Shown here one piece after another: positions 1-12,600 of a DNA stretch of 64,000 nt (positions are counted from its first letter, which is position 1; the number at the start of each line of letters is the position of its first letter). Source of the DNA: Anas platyrhynchos. Lineage: Eukaryota; Chordata; Aves; Anseriformes; Anatidae. Position numbers and translations under genes: made by a program. The DNA lies in assembly GCF_047663525.1 (NCBI RefSeq), contig NC_092590.1:5290001-5354000 (forward strand). Direction: 5' to 3'. A model generated the notes under the pieces. It was not told the origin of the DNA and made no database searches. It worked only from the letters and a program-made list of their open reading frames with translations.

Positions 1-168
1 GGTCACTGCACCGAGCCTGACTGAATTTAAGAAGAGATTGGACTGTGCACTTAGTCACATGGTCTGAACTCGGGTAGACCTGTGCGGTGTCAAGAGTTGG
101 ACTTGATGATCCTTAAGGGTCCCTTCCAACTCAGGATATTCTATGATTCTATGATTCTATGATTCTAT
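1..168 (+). mobile_element. CR1 LINE 3' end (cut by window start)
   Basis: Ends with GGACTTGATGATCCTTAAGG, then CCCTTCCAACTCAGGATATT and three ATTCTATG-type octamers. It belongs to the same subfamily as the minus-strand copies at 22586 and 26692, whose start is the complement. Confidence 0.9.
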
Positions 169-1099
169 TTATTTTTTAATCCCTTATAGGTTAGAAGGAA
201 ACCTACTGTTTGAATTTTCTGGATTTGGTGCAGAACACAGTTGCCAAAGTTCCTTGGAAAGCACAGCACATTTTCAACACATTCAAGATGATCTAAAAGT
301 TGTCAGTTATTGACCACTAATGCTGATAAGTAGAAAAACAATCTGATTAGCACTTGATACAAAATCATTCCCAACACCCTATCAATTAGTATTTATGCTC
401 CTGTCACTGAGTTCTGCATATATTTTTTTTTGACAGGCTGAATATTGAATATGAAAAATCTAATTTTTTACCCATCTTAAAACTTATTAAGAAGACAGAT
501 TATCTGTATGGCCCTAATCATTTCTTGACTAGTTTCTCATGAAATCTAATGATGCTTGAGACATTTAAAAATTATTTTGCATTAAAAAACAAATAATTTT
601 CTAGTAATACTTGGCAATATCCTAATCAATGTGGCATTTATTTGTATTTTGGAGGAAAAATCTTAAGCACAGCTTAAAAATAAAACAAAAAGATGAGCAA
701 AAAGTGATTGAATGTCACATTTTCTCTTTTATTCCTTAGGAAAGCAATTGTATCAGCCTGCACAAGCTTGTGGTGTATTGGCGTGTTTCTCTACAGATTG
801 CAAGATCCTTTTCAGAGCAGAACTAGAACTCAGATGATGTTTTGAAAAAATCAAAATTCAAGAATAAATTCTGTGCTTGACTTCAAATATAATTCATTAA
901 ACACAAGGCATATCATACAATACAACGATATCATACAATCACACAACATTAATGACTTTGGTTCTGAGTTAATAATTCTTAGGTTAATTCAGAAAATTGC
1001 CAGTGCCAGAGGATAAGCAAGCAGTGGCCATAGAAGAGCACTGAGCCACAGGTATCACAATTTCCACCCCTAAGGTGACTGTAGCCCTCTGAATTCAAA
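169..1099. other. AT-rich intergenic DNA, nothing recognised
   Basis: Short A/T runs only. I see no open frame, repeat family or RNA gene that I can support. Confidence 0.5.
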
Positions 1100-1439
1100 G
1101 TCTGGAGTCAACGTCCAGGTTCACTCCAGTCAACAAGAGGAAGAGATGGGAAAAAAAAAAAAAAAGTCAATGCACAACGAGCTCTCTGTCTAGTAAACTT
1201 CACAAATTCTGACAATAGTGTAAGGAATGTTCCAGAAATTCGTGTCAATAGAGGGCTTGAAGGGTAACCTTGAGTCTCTGATATCTGGGGATAAGAGAAA
1301 AAAGGGGTTTCAGAATAACTGCTAACTATTGTGACTATTGCATGGGATGCTACGCAAGTCTCTGGTATCCGGCCAAGACGGACAAAGGAGAAGGAAAAGG
1401 ACAAAGCCTGGGAGGAAGACTATGAGCCTTCAGCACAAG

Positions 1440-1716
1440 ACACCCCCAGAGGGACCACCGGAATGTATCAGAGGGACTGATATGCATGTGCCAGTGGGAG
1501 GGTTTGGATTCCAGGAACTAATTATAATAACCCTGCCTTTTCTAGAAGTAGTAATGAATATGTATTAGCCTAGGAGCATAAAAACCAGCCACCTGATGTA
1601 ACGTGTGTGTGTGTTGGAGAAGCCCAGACTCTCCATGCACCCAGCACCATTTACTTGCCTTTTATTGACCCCATAAATAAATCTTATAAAGCTAAATTGA
1701 CTCGGAATTTATAACA
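1440..1716 (+). mobile_element. LTR-retrotransposon terminus (solo or fragment)
   Basis: The 3' part shares the order CACCCAGC, TTTACTTGCCTTTTAT and terminal TTTATAACA with the two LTR copies at 58.2 and 61.5 kb. There is a TATA-like CATAAAAACC near 1578 and a polyadenylation signal AATAAA near 1675. The 5' limit is uncertain; similarity is clear only from about 1600. Confidence 0.6.
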
Positions 1717-2177
1717 ATAGAAAAACAAACAAACAAACAAAACACAACACCTGAAATCCCTCCTGTCTCTGAATAAAGGCATATTGATCAGATGCAGTCA
1801 CCACCATAAAGCATATAAGTAAAGAAGCATTCAGGTAGAAACACACCTAAAACCTAGCTGGAGAAATCCCAGTTCTCTACAACCCCTAAGGATGCCTGAA
1901 TGCACCAGACCCTGTACTCACCACTTTGCTGACACTAAGCAGCAAGCACAATTGATTGATCAGAGGAAAAATAAAAAGACTGTGATTGAACTTCCAAAAG
2001 GTAAAAGTACTTATACCTGTCCTGGTTAAATACTCACAGTACACATTCTTCACCTTTCAAAGGCTTCCAAAACACTGTATGTGAAGGGTTCTCAGGAGAC
2101 TCTCTTACAGCACTGTCCTACTCAGCATGGGGTTTCTCAATGATTCTTCCACCAATGATTCTGGAAGCAGGTAGCTG
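1717..2177. other. Intergenic DNA, nothing recognised
   Basis: A short AAAC/AAC-rich stretch at 1722-1750, otherwise unremarkable sequence between the LTR end and the next CR1. Confidence 0.5.
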
Positions 2178-2880
2178 AAAATGAGTGGTTGGAGAGCTGC
2201 CTGGCAGAGAAGAACCTGGGAGTATTGGTTGATAGTCAGCTGAATATGAGCCAGCAGTGTGCTCAGGTGGCCAAGAAGGCCAACGGCATCCTGGCTTGTA
2301 TAAGAAACAGTGTGACCAGCAGGGCTAGGGAAGTGATCGTCCCCCTGGACTCGGCTCTGGTGAGGCCGAACCTCGAGTACTGTGTTCAGTTTTGGGCCCC
2401 TCGCTACAAGAAGGACATCGAGGTGCTTGAGCGGGTCCAGAGAAGGGTGACGAAGCTGGTGAGGGGCCTGGAGAACACGTCCTACGAGGAGCGGCTGAAG
2501 GAGCTGGGCTTGTTCAGCCTGGAGAAAAGGAGGCTCAGGGGCGACCTTATTGCTCTCTACAGGTACCTTAAAGGAGGCTGTAGCGAGGTGGGGGTTGGCC
2601 TGTTCTCCCACATGCCTGGTGACAGGACGAAGGGGAATGGGCTTAAGTTGCGCCAGGGGAGTTTTAGGTTGGATGTTAGGAAGAACTTCTTTACCAAAAG
2701 GGTTGTTAGACATTGGAACGGGCTGCCCAGGGAGGTGGTGGAGTCACCATTCCTGGAGGTCTTTAAAAGACGTTTAGATGTAGAGCTTAGGGATATGGTT
2801 TAGTGGGGACTGTTAGTGTTAGGTCAGAGGTTGGACTCGATCTTGAGGTCTCTTCCAACCTAGAAATTCTGTGATTCTGT
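2178..2880 (+). mobile_element. 5'-truncated CR1 LINE
   Basis: Carries the last about 200 codons of CR1 ORF2 (open from 2189 to TAG at 2801-2803), the 3'UTR with GGTCAGAGGTTGGACTCGAT, and terminal ATTCTGTG octamers. It closely resembles 20388-21078, so both are young copies of one subfamily. It has a 4-base deletion in the 3'UTR relative to that copy. Confidence 0.95.
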
Positions 2881-3438
2881 AAATATTAATTTGGAGAAGT
2901 TTTAGCATCTTCCCCATCTCAGTAGCACATATTAAGCAAGGAGTGTTGCCTACATATTCATTCTTAGTCCATCGCTCTCTAATTTCTAATCCCATGTTTC
3001 ACAACGAGGAGCAGCCCAACGATCAAGCGCAGCAAGGACCTGGGCCGGCACCCCGGAGCCCATGTGGCCGCCTGGCACCGCAGAACTACAGCTCCCAGCA
3101 CGCCTCGGGACGGAGCAGCCCACCTGACCCTGCGGGGACTCTGGAGCACCCCCCCCCACCGTGGCCCTCCCCTCCTCTGCTCGCTCTGCACTACGGCAGC
3201 TTCCAACGTCCCATCCTGCCCATGCTGTCTCTCTCCAGGTGCCCACACAGGTTCCGAGGGAGCCTTCAGACCGCCTCCCTGGTAAGGCAGCTTGTGCTGA
3301 CGGGCCTGCTTCAGTGCCCCGCATCTCTTGCTGGGGGAGCAAGCTCTCCTTTTCTGAGAAGAACTTGCTTCTTCTTCCCAAACTGAACCTTCCCTGGCAA
3401 GGCCTGACAACCACCACCATAAGAGAACAGATGTTTTA
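2881..3438. other. GC-rich 3' flank of the ADCY10 copy
   Basis: From about 2990 to the stop codon the sequence is GC-rich and contiguous with the gene, but I find no further ADCY10 coding similarity and no AATAAA on the minus strand close to the stop. It contains one copy (3256-3339) of an 84-bp duplicated segment. The 3' end of the transcript is not located. Confidence 0.5.
3256..3339 (-). repeat. 84-bp direct duplication, copy A (3' flank)
   Basis: Nearly identical to 4919-5002, with about six substitutions and no gap. On the minus strand it begins with an acceptor-like CCCCCAG|CAAGAG. It lies just beyond the stop codon of the cyclase gene. Confidence 0.85.
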
Positions 3439-3652
3439 CTAAGACACACTGAGAAAAGCAGGGATGGAAAGGTAGTTGTCGGGGTGGAAGCCTTCTTCCT
3501 TTAAGGAGTCTATTCTCCTGTCCACGTTGGCTTTCATGCGAGCTGCCAGGCGGGACAAGCTCTGTCGTCCTGATGTGTCCTCCAGGCTGTAGAGGTGCCC
3601 CAGTGAGGAGAGGCAGCGGGTCTGCTGAAGCATCCAGGCTACCTTCTTCCTC
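3439..3652 (-). CDS. ADCY10: ADCY10 exon 25, terminal exon (residues 1180-1250)
   Basis: Begins RRKKVAWMLQQTRCLSSLGH then LYS, like mammalian KKRLAQLYRQTVCLSLLWRIYS. It becomes unlike mammals after about residue 1228 and ends LSIPAFLSVS then TAG (3439-3441). The tail could be intron read-through at a lost donor, making this a terminal exon created by truncation. Acceptor TGGCAG|GAGGAA, phase 2. Confidence 0.82.
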
Positions 3653-6600
3653 CTGCCACACAAGAGAAACTGCTGAGCCCAGAGGCGCGGCTGTAGAGCA
3701 CCAAACCAGACTGGGCAGGGGAAAGTGGGGTGGCAGCTGAGACACGTACACCTCCTCAGAGGAAGGGAGCTGGTGCTGAAAGGGCTGCCAGCATGGAAGT
3801 GGGCAAACGAAGAAGTGCTGCCAGGGGCAGCCAACCGCTACAGAGGGTGTGTTGGCACTACAGCACCGGGGGGGAAGTGATGCCAGGCACCAGCAGGAGA
3901 AGGACTATCGCAACTCTGAGCCTTCTCCTCATCACGCCCTCCCTCCCCCCGCCAACCTTAACCCAACCCCATCCCGTCCCTTGAGGTCACTGCCTTCCTT
4001 CCCCTGTTAAGCCCGTCCTCGCTGTTCACATCTCTCTGTTCCCAGCCACCCCGGCCTCATCCGAAACGTGCCAGCAGGTACATCCCTCGGCACAAGCTGC
4101 TTTCTATGCAAAGGCCCAGGGGCTGCCCAGGGGGGCAGCGTGAGGCTGCACTGGCCCCTGTTTGACCCACACGTCGTGCCTTAATGCCTCGGTCCTGCTA
4201 ATGAGCTATGGGACAGCTTAGGCGTGGCCTGAAGTCCAGGCAGGCCTGGGCCTGAATGCCTGGCACCAGAATACTCTTCCTTTCCCACCAGAATACTCTT
4301 CCTTTCCCACGCTCTCCCTTCTGCTGCTTACCGAGCCTCTAGCGGAAGTGAGGGTGTTCTGTTTGTGTCACAAAGAGCACGCTGAAACCTTTCCCACAGA
4401 GACGTGACAAAGGCTCCGGAGCATGTCTGAGGGAATGGCTTTTTCAGAAGGCTCAGCGCCTGCCTGGTCATTTTCCTGGCCAGCCCCACGCATCCTAGGA
4501 TACAGCAGACCTGCACAGGAAGAGGAAGCCATGCAGACATGGACCGCTTTCCCAAGCCTCTCCTCCTGCAGAGGCTGCAGAAACGTACAAGGGGCTGGCC
4601 ATAGCAGGGACACCCCCTGCAAGAAGGGCATCACCCTGCCGCTTTACCTCCGCTTTGAGGCTTAAGAAGGTCGCCTTCTCAAAGCAGTCTAACACAGTTG
4701 CTGTCTTCCGCATGGAGTTCCTCAGGACCTCTGCTTCTCTGAGCTTCATAAGGGCCTTTGAGCAAGCACACAGGCAGCAGGTGAGCATCGGTGCAGAGCC
4801 CCCAGCTAGCTCCACCCTTCCCTCTTGCCTCCTGTGGCACCTGCCTTAGGAGGGCCCGCATCTCCCCATGTGATCCCTGCCCTAGCACAGTGCCCCGTGG
4901 GCTCAGAGCTCAGGCACCAAGGGAGCCTTCAGACTGCCTCCCAGGTAACGCAGCTTGTGCTGACGGGCCTGCTTCAGTGCCCCGCGTCTCTTGCTGTGGG
5001 AGAGGCAAAGCGCAGGAAACAGTCCGGCTCTGCCCCCACTGTTTCTTTTGGGAGGCCCCTCAGCGAGCATGTCCTGTTGCAGTGGACTCCAGGTGCAGTG
5101 CGTGCTGGCAAGCAGGGTCACTCACCATGTAGCTGTTGGAGACGTGCAGGTAGGCAGCCGCACACTCCAGCAGGTAGTAGAAGGCTCGGGAAGCATTGCC
5201 TGTTGCCACATAGTGGCGAGCCAAAGGCACAAGCACTGATTCAATGATGGCTTCGCATTCGCAGGAACACTTGTCACCGTCCAGGGTGCTGACCAAGAGA
5301 GCAAAGAGCAGATGAGCATCACCTGAGATGACCCTGCTCTCCCTACGGGTAGCAACAAAACCCTATTTCCTGCTGTCTCATCCCAGCTCCCACCCCACAG
5401 CCAGCCTCCTCCTCCCAAAGCTGGAGTCCCAGCCAGCAGCCAAATGGCAGAGCTCCATCTGTCTCCCCTGGAGCTCGCTCGTTTCCACAATCATCAGAAC
5501 CTTGTCTCCTCACCTGAACTCCTCCTTCGAGAAAGCCTGCTGCGGCTGCAGGGCATTTGCACTACCTGGGAAGAAGAGAGCGTGTCAAGGGACTCCCCAC
5601 GTAGCCCGGGCTAAGAGCTGCAGGCTTGCAAGGGTCCTGCCGAGCAGACCCAGGGCACAAGAGCTGCGGTGATCGTCCTCGTCCCCTGGCTTATCCCTGG
5701 TGCTGGGGACCTGGTGGGCCCCAGCCTGCATGGGCCTGGGCTTCCAGAAGGAGGGGGCTCCGCAGCAGGGCACACAGCCTACCTTCAGGGATGTGAGTCC
5801 TGTCCTTCTTCAGCTGTTCTCCAGCGAGCACCAAGGCCTCCCAGCTGTGCCAGTCATCCTCGTCAGCAGAGCCCTGGCAGTTTTCCCCGTCCTGGGGACT
5901 GGGGACGGCGAAGCGGTGGAAGGCCACAAAGTCCCCTCCGTGGCAGCGCCGGCATTTGTGCGCGTGCTTCTCCAGGAAGGCAGCACACTTGCGCTGTGTG
6001 CTGGCCCTCTGTCTCTTGGGCCACAGCTCGTAGGCTGCCTCCTGCAGCAGTGGGGCACAGAAGGCCAGAACGCCAGCCTGCTGCTCCGTGGTCTCCTTGC
6101 TTGTAGACGGCCTCTCCACCCCTGCAAGGCAATGGATGGTGGCCTCAGCCAGAGTGGTAGAGACATTCCCAACAGCCGCTGGGAATTTCCCTCTGCACAA
6201 AGCTGGTGGGGGAAGGCCTCCTTCAGCTACAGCGCTCCTGGGTCTACCTTACTGCCACCACTTACCGCTCCCTGCCTGCTGAGAGGTGGACGGCCCCTCT
6301 CGAGCATCTTGGATGTCTCTGGGCACCCCTGTGTCCTTCAGCCACTTAAGGATGTTGTCGCTCACCAGCCCATCCAACAAACTATTCATGTGCTGCCTGG
6401 TACAAGTGGGAAGGATGTGAGCCAGCAGCTGGGTGGTAAACACTGGCCCTATGATGGCTGCAAACTTCAAAACCATCTGCTTCTGCAGCGTGATCCGGTC
6501 CAGCTCAGCCAGTGCAATCTCTGTCAAGAAGAAGCAAAACGTCTCTCTCTTTTGTGTCCTGGAGCCTGAGCTTGGAGAGGCTGGACAGTTCCACCACAGG

Positions 6601-9600
6601 AAACAGGGTAGACTTTGGCCTCTCTTCCTCAAGATGGCACCTGCTGGGCAATTGGAGTCCAGGGGAATGTCTTCAAGATGGCTCCTCTCCTCTTGCAACC
6701 ACAGGCAACAAGGCCCAGGGATAAGAGCTCCTCCACCAAGGATGGGGAGGGTACGATCCTGCGGGTACATGCGACCCGTGATGCGACCTACCAGAGCTGA
6801 ACTAGGCTGACGCCCAGCAGTGCACACAGAGAGCAGAGAGCGCTTTCAGCACCTCAGAGCTGGACTTGGAGCTCCCCACAACTGCTGTGGGCCTCACAGC
6901 CCGGAGGGGGACATCTGTGCCCTTAAGCGCAGGGCTCTGTCTGCTCAGACCAGAGTCGCCTTCCTGGCAGGGCCCCCCAGGCTGAGAGGGTGCTTCTGCA
7001 GCATGCCGATGCCCATCCCCTCTCTCACGTGCACCCCAGGAAAGGACCCCAGCACAGCCGCAAACTCAGCCCCTCACCTTTCAAGGTGGCCGGCAGCACG
7101 GTGGTCTCCAGGCTGACGTCTGCTCTGATGGTGCAGACCCTGCCACTGTTATTCCCAGCACTGGAGCTTGAGGTGGCTGAGACAACGAGTGAAGCCTCAA
7201 CTGCAGAAGCTGGGAAGAGAGAGAGAGAGCATGAACAAGGTGGGGCAAGTCCAACCTGTCACGGTTGGGTGCACTTCATGGCCCGCACCGAATGCGGTCA
7301 GTGAGCAGGGCAAACCGGTTTCCACTGCAATGGTTTTGTCTGCATTGCCCTTGCAACTCTTTTTCTGCCTTCGGACCTGCTGCCCAGCTGTACTGACTGA
7401 ATATCCCGCAACAGAACACAGCGGTTGCTACCTTTGACAGCGCTCCCTCCCACAGCCAGGGAAATTGCCAGTGATAATCCAAAAGGCAAAGCCCATGCAG
7501 GCTGTCCCCAGGGCAACAGCACTCTGCTTGGCATTGCTCTTACAATTACTGCTCTTGCGTTACTGCCAAGCTCCTCAGTTCCCAGCGCCTTTGCGGGCAT
7601 TTCTGGTTTTGGATTACACTTTCCCAGGTCTGACCCTCTCCTGCAGAAGGGCTTTCTTCTCGAGGGAGCTGGTGGCTTGCCAAGGTGACGGCAAGGTGTG
7701 CAGGAGCCCACACCTCAGCCAGATCAAGTTCTGTCCTGCTGCCAGATCGGACTCTGCCCAGAGTCACTGGAAAGCCACAGGACACGGTCATGTGTGTGTG
7801 TGTGTGGGGGGGGGGGGTGACGTGCAACAGCATCTAGCCAGTCCGCAACAAGAGTGCTTACCGATCAAGCCCTCCCAGTTGTCCTCCACTTTTTTGTCCT
7901 GCCTCCCAGTGCTGAACAAGAGCACGTTGTCGCGACGCAGGCAGTGCAGCAGTTCCTCACAGTAATATGGGATGCCAGAGCTTCTTTGGATCAGGAACCT
8001 GGGCAGGAGCAGACCCAGCAGTGACCAACACCAGGGAAGTATGGTGCAACACAGTTCTGATGGGCGAGTGGCGAGTCACTCAGGCCTCACAGGGTAACCA
8101 GCCTCTTTGTCACAGCTACGGCTCACTTCAGAAGGGGGCGGTCCTCCCACTGGCTTGGGCGTTTGGGACCCCTGACCCTACACTGTTTGCTGGAGTCTGT
8201 GGGGAAATGGTCGTGGGCAATGTCCAAAGCACAACACAGCAAGCCTGATCTTCCCTGTCCTCAGGAGCCCAGATCTGCTCTGGCAGCTGGCTGGACCCCC
8301 TGCTCCTGGGAATCCCTACTGCAGCCTGGCTACATTGGTCAAAGCCTTTTTGACCCACGCTGAGGCTTGGGTACCCATCTCCCTCTGCTCTCCTCTCTCC
8401 TCTTCTCTCCCTTTTCCTCCCTGCCTTGCCCTCCCTCCTCTGCAACAGCAAAGGGCTGTCACTGCCCACGTGCTGCGTCCTGGGAGCTGCCTATTCTTAG
8501 CTCACACCTGCTGTGGTGGTTCTTAAGGAGAAACCCAGGTCCTTGCTGGAGTCAAGGATGCTGCCAGAAGGCCCCGTGCTTCCTTTCCTGCGGGGCGACT
8601 TCCTTCCGTGGCAGCATAGGTCCAAGCCCTCCGGAAGAGCTCCGTGGCCTGCAACATACCTTGCTAGATCCCTGGGGATGCTGACCACTCCAAGGTCCTG
8701 GCAGACTTTCTGCACCACAGCTGCAGGTTTCAGCTCTTCCAGATGAAGACAGCTGATTCTCTGGGACGTTGTGCTGTCTGCTGCAGCTTTGAAAAAGCTC
8801 TCCGTTCTCTCGTGGCCAGGAGCTAAGCTCATCACCATAAAGAGCGTGACGCTTTGGAGCACGGGCCACATGACAGTCCAGGAGGCAGGGTCGATGAAGT
8901 GGGCGTTGTCGATGACAAATATGCCAAATTCTCCTCCAAGGGTCTGAAAAAAGCAGATGGTTCTGCGTGGAGTCTGGCGGATTCTCAAGCATCCTCTAGG
9001 GGAGGAGATGTAGCCTCTCTCCGGAGACGGAGAATACTCAGAAGTCTCTCCCCAGCCGCTTCCCTCTTCAGAAGCTTACTGGCTTTTCATTTCTGCAAGA
9101 CTTTAAGGCCTCCTCGAACATCACTTCCCCTTCTGAAGAAGGGAGCTTGGGCAAAGGAATGCAGAAGGCGTCAATCCTCCTCCAGGGCACATAGCCTCCA
9201 ACTTAACAGGAGGCGAGCTACGACGAGGCATATGGGGAGGGCGTGAGAGGGGCTTCTGGGAGGAGGGGCTCCTGGGCCCTGAAGGGCGGTGACCCTGGCA
9301 CATCGTCCTGCTGCCCACTCAGGCTGTTCTGATGTGGAGCCTGCAGCGGGCAGGGTTGTTTTCTTTCCCTGACCCAGGTAGAAGGAGGAACGCTCACCTT
9401 CTGTAGCACTTCCCTGCAAGTCTTCTGCAACTCCCCTTTCATTTGAAGGTCATGCATCTGGCGAACCTCGTCTGAGATGGCAAACTGGACAGGAAAGCAG
9501 AGTCAGAAAGAAACATCATCCTGGGACCAGGCATGCCTATCCACCAAGCTAGACGGCAGAGCAAAGCGCCTCTGCTTTTGCATGAGGTCAGCGCAAGCCT

Positions 9601-12600
9601 CTCTTCACTGGCCTTTCCAGGGTGCTGACCAAGAAACCTGGCACATGCACAGGACATGAAGTCACCACAGACAAGGAGCCTCCCTGGACCCAGGAATCAG
9701 AACGGGGTGCTATGAGCACTGCAACTCCCAGCCCAGCAGAACACCCAAACAACCACCAGACTACCTCAGGAGGCCTCCCTCTCGCTCTCACCTTGACGAG
9801 GAAAATGTTGTTGAGGAGGCAGTATCTGCTCTCTGCTATCACCCCTTGGAGCTTGGCCTGCAGGGTGCGCTGCCAGTCCTCGCACGTTTCACCTGCCTGC
9901 AGTCCCAGGGCCCTGGCCACCAGCATACGGATGGCAGAGAAGGGCTGCCTCATGTGGGCCTCGGTCAGTTCCATGGTGACAACCCTGCGGTGCAAAAGCA
10001 AAAGGTACTTGAGCTGCAGAAAAGGCCCCCAGTAGCCCACGCCTGCCAAGACAGGAGAGTTAGAGACGCACGCTGCCTGGTTCTTACTGCAAAGGAACGC
10101 AGGGTGCACAGTCCCGGGGGTGGGGGCGGAGGGCCAGGCACAGGGCAGAGGCATCGCAGTCTTCCACGAACGTCAGGGGACGGGCATGGGAAGGGTCTCA
10201 AAAAACCCACTTACCTGTGCCCAGCGGCCTGGCCCAGAAAGGCCAGCTCAGTAAGTAAGCGGCTCTTTCCAGAGCCCAGAATGCCTGCGTACGCCAGGAT
10301 GCGCGGCTGTCCCAAAGTCTCGTAGGCCTTCAAGCTGCGTTCAAAGAGGTCAATCTCCACCTCCCGACCTGTGAAGACCAACCAGGAAACAAGCTGTTGC
10401 AGCATGCTGAAAAGCAGGGCAGCATTCCCTTTTGCTGGCACGGCGGCTTCCCTCCACCACGTCAGTAAGCCTGCCTACACCCAGGCCTCCTTCCAAGCCC
10501 CTCATCTCAGCTTTGGCACCACTGCCTTCCTTAGAGCTCTAACAGAGCCGCCTGCCCACTGGCCACACGGCGCAGCTTGTAGGAGCTCTTTCCCCTCCGC
10601 TTCTCCTCCCACAGGCAACGAGATTCAGCCAGCTGGACGCAGCTCCCCACACTGATCCAGCCCAAGACTGGAGGGCACACTTGGAGACACTGCAGGCAGC
10701 TGCGCCCAAAAGGCATGCCAAACATCTCACTGCACCCTGAGCCCCAGAGCTCTTGCCGGCACCCTGTAGCTAAGGTGGTGTCTTCGGGCCTGTTGTGGTT
10801 TTGGCTGCGATACAGCTCCTTGTCTTCACAGGAGCTTGGAGTGTGCTGTGATGTGGTGGACTTGCCACCAAAGGAACGCCGAGAACACACTGAACTCTTG
10901 CCGAGCAGTGCTGGCACAGTGTCAAGGCCTCTGCAGTTTCTCATGCTGCCCCACTAGCCAGCAGGCTAGAGGAGGGAGGAAGGGAGGGAGGGGGCTGTGT
11001 GGGGCTCAGCTGCCTACCAGGGTTAACCTCCAGCAAGGCGCACCGCTTTGGGCAAAGGGAAGCAGCTGGGGTTCTGAAGAGCGAGGACTTCTCTACCTAC
11101 CCAGCAAGGGGCGACGGTCCGACCTCCTCTTGGTACGATCCGTGTCAAAGATGCTAGAAGCGGGAGAAGACAAAACATGAGTTTCACTTAGTTGGTCAGA
11201 AGCCAGGGGATATAGAGCCTGCTGTGTTAGGGGAGGAGACCCTCCGCAGGTAACTGCTTTTCTTTCCAGCAGCATGCTGTCCGGAGCATGCTCCCCGGCC
11301 AACATTCCAGTGGACATGCCAGGACAGCTTCAAGCACAAAGAAGGCCAGCAGCCATGGCGGGACAGCAGAAGGTGTTGGGAGTCCCTCGCCAGAGGCCAA
11401 AACCAAAGAAAGCCCAGATGGGGCAAAGAAGCCAGGGTGTGCTGTTGGCTAGGTAGACTGCTTTGCCACCCTGGACAAGCAAAAGAAGCCTCTTGGAAAG
11501 GAGGACCTGTGTCACTTAGTGGCTCAGGACAACAAGCACCTGGCACCTTTGGCTCAAGTCTTTTGGTAGTTTTCAAGAGACAGCAACGTTAACATCCAAA
11601 AGGTCCTCCAACCCTGGCCCGGAGGGACAGCTGAGAACTGAGCAGGCAGACAGGAGGAAGAGTGGCCCAGTGGCCCACCTTTCCCCAAGGTGACATGACT
11701 GACCCAAAGCTTCCTGCGCAGAAGGAGCTGGGAAAAAAATCCTCCTTGCATCAGAATGACCTCTGCCTTAGCCTTGCACATAGTGAAGCAAACACAGGGC
11801 AGGGAGCCCAGCGGAAAGCCGCTTGGAAAAAGCCTGCATGGCTAGCGTGCGTCTCCAAAGCCAGGACAACCTTCCACACCCCACTGGCGTCACTCGCAGC
11901 TCTCTTAGCAGCAGGAGACACAAGGGCAGAAGGGCACAAAGCAGACCCATGCCAGGCCTTTGGATCTTCTTGGCCACAGGGAAGGGATTTCTGTGGGAGG
12001 CCAGGCTGGTCTCTTGCTGCACAGCTCCTCTTTACCAGTCAAGGTTGCACCCTTGGCTTCCCTTGTGGCCCCATCCAGATGGCTTGGAAGACACTCACCA
12101 CTTGTTGGTGATCCCCACATATTGATAGACAGGGCTGGGATCTGTAACACCTTTCAACTCTTTCTTCGGCAACTCCTTGAAGAAGTAACTGGGCAGCCGA
12201 GAAGCCTTGTAGGTGTCTTCATCACAGGACACCAGCCTGGGGTAGTGCACCATCAAGCGGGCACCCAAATTCACCTTATGGCCAATCACTGCCATGGAGA
12301 GAGAACACATTGACATGGTTAGGAAAGCAGCCTTGCCCCACCCTTCAAGGCCAAGGGCTACTTCCCCTTGTTGTCCATAGGTGCATGCCTAGTGCACTGC
12401 ACCAATGAGCACACAGAGCGAAGATCTTTTAATTAAGTAATTCATTATATAAATATATATATATATTATATAATAAAATAATTTATTATATAACTCTGCA
12501 GAGTCAGGTGCTTGGTGATCTTCCGCAAAGCCAGCACACCTCTGACTTGAATCACTGTTACTTATACACAGCAAACTTGTGAAAGTTATCTCTTTGGGTA

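Noticed and set aside
1108..1404. 98-codon minus-strand frame near the LTR
   Set aside because: Low-complexity (poly-Phe from an A run), no similarity, and antisense to LTR-associated sequence.
2105..2713. 202-codon minus-strand frame
   Set aside because: It is the antisense shadow of the CR1 ORF2 fragment at 2189-2803; the same shadow recurs at 20220-20906.
2979..3449. 156- and 144-codon minus-strand frames after the cyclase stop
   Set aside because: No similarity to the missing ADCY10 C-terminus. Long frames are expected by chance at this GC content.
4919..5002. Extra ADCY10 exon between exons 22 and 23
   Set aside because: Exons 22 and 23 already join in phase with continuous homology, and the segment is a duplicate of non-coding flank at 3256-3339.
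5700..6569. 289-codon plus-strand frame, the second longest in the window
   Set aside because: It runs antisense across ADCY10 exons 20 and 19 and their intron in GC-rich DNA. Homology and splice sites support the minus strand only.
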